A stretch of DNA of 64,000 nucleotides from positions 22,485,032 through 22,549,031 of the forward strand of contig OU744448.1 in assembly GCA_916610825.1 (NCBI GenBank). The letters run 5' to 3'. Each line of letters begins with the position of its first letter. The first letter of the stretch is position 1. The translations under genes and the position numbers were made by a program. This document shows, in pieces, positions 63,187-64,000 of the stretch. The notes beneath the pieces are model-generated. The model was not told the origin of the DNA. It saw only the letters and a program-made list of their open reading frames with translations, and ran no database searches. The stretch comes from Haliclystus octoradiatus. Taxonomy: Eukaryota > Cnidaria > Staurozoa > Stauromedusae > Haliclystidae.

Positions 63187-64000
63187 AGCAGAATTGGAAC
63201 TTTATTTAGTAATTTAAAATTTAATAACTTTTCCAATCCAATCATCCATGTTCAGTGTAATTTTCCACGCCACGAAGGGGATAACTAAAGCCAGTGAAGT
63301 GAAGCCACCAGTAAAATATCAATTGGAGAGCAATGTCAAGAGATCAGACACCTTGAAATCATAAACAAGGTGATGTTGTTGATTTTTATAAAACAGAATT
63401 GAGTAACCCAGATGTCAAACCATAGTCAGATTGTAATAATGACTAAACGAGTAACCTATGCTAAAGAGGCAATTACAGCAGCGCATGTTTGGCTGACAAG
63501 TGACAACTTCTTGCAGTGGCCTAATAATACCTCCTCCAACATTTCCAATAATCACCGTGAATCAATTGTGTTTCTATAACTCTAATACTCATAGACAGTA
63601 AAGATATTCCTTAGTTATTAAAGAGTTCAAAACATACGAGTTTGATTGAAGTACGTTGTCAAAGAGAGCCTCATAGATCTGACTGACCAATCTGTTGTTT
63701 TCTTTTTCTTGACTTTTTTGCTTTTTCTTACAAAAGGGCCTGGGAAGAAACGGACAAATTTAAAAATAGCGCCTGTTTTCAGCATCACGTGTCAGCAACA
63801 CAATTATAGAAATAGATTTCCCGCAGGCTTTGTTAGCTCTAGCCTGCTCGCGTCGCAGGCTCTCTATAAATTGGAAAGTTGGTTAAACTTTTATTTAATT
63901 GACTTTATATTTAAATAACTACTATAGCACTTTGGTCCTATAAACTATTGCATTTGTATTTCCTCTATTCCATATAAATTTACATTATGTGTTTGTTGTA
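63187..64000. other. Upstream flank of the rootletin-like gene
   Basis: About 0.8 kb upstream of the proposed start codon. I see no further exon, no clear promoter motif and no defined repeat. Any upstream exons encoding the missing N-terminal half of rootletin would have to lie beyond 64000. Confidence 0.4.

Overview
This is a window of animal nuclear DNA, AT-rich, with three intron-rich protein-coding genes and many small non-autonomous mobile elements. The splice sites (GT..AG), the Kozak-like start and the families encoded are metazoan. The repeat content, including many 'taggcct'-type motifs and hairpin MITEs, suggests a marine invertebrate, perhaps a tunicate or another non-vertebrate deuterostome. 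The species cannot be fixed from the sequence alone.

Layout. (1) 51-7531, minus strand: the 5' part of an F-box protein gene (eight exons proposed), running off the left edge. (2) 9247-49636, plus strand: a complete AQR (Aquarius/IBP160, intron-binding spliceosomal helicase) gene. I could join 52 coding exons with every phase agreeing, giving 1426 aa. (3) 51111-63186, minus strand: a nine-exon gene for a 968-aa coiled-coil protein that matches the C-terminal half of rootletin (CROCC). The F-box gene and AQR are divergent, with about 1.7 kb between start codons. AQR and the rootletin-like gene are convergent, with about 1.5 kb between stop codons. The three genes have no obvious shared pathway (ubiquitin ligase adaptor, splicing, ciliary rootlet).

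Non-coding DNA. Introns and spacers are full of structured repeats. The most striking is a family with ends resembling CCCCTGCGAAAAA and interiors made of reiterated copies of the 10-bp palindrome GTTCATGAAC. It occurs in more than a dozen clusters, from a 78-bp unit to a 3.16-kb element with TA on each side. Others are a 1.2-kb near-perfect fold-back element with shorter relatives, several TIR elements with visible target-site duplications (8 bp GGCTAATC, 5 bp AAGAT, 6 bp TCATAG, TA), two copies of a tRNA-derived SINE, and long (GTCA)n and (TTTA)n microsatellites. The (TTTA)n tract ends about 24 nt before an AQR 3' splice site.

No transposase, rRNA, CRISPR or viral gene was recognised. All exon joins come from reading splice motifs and reading frames by eye and have no transcript support.
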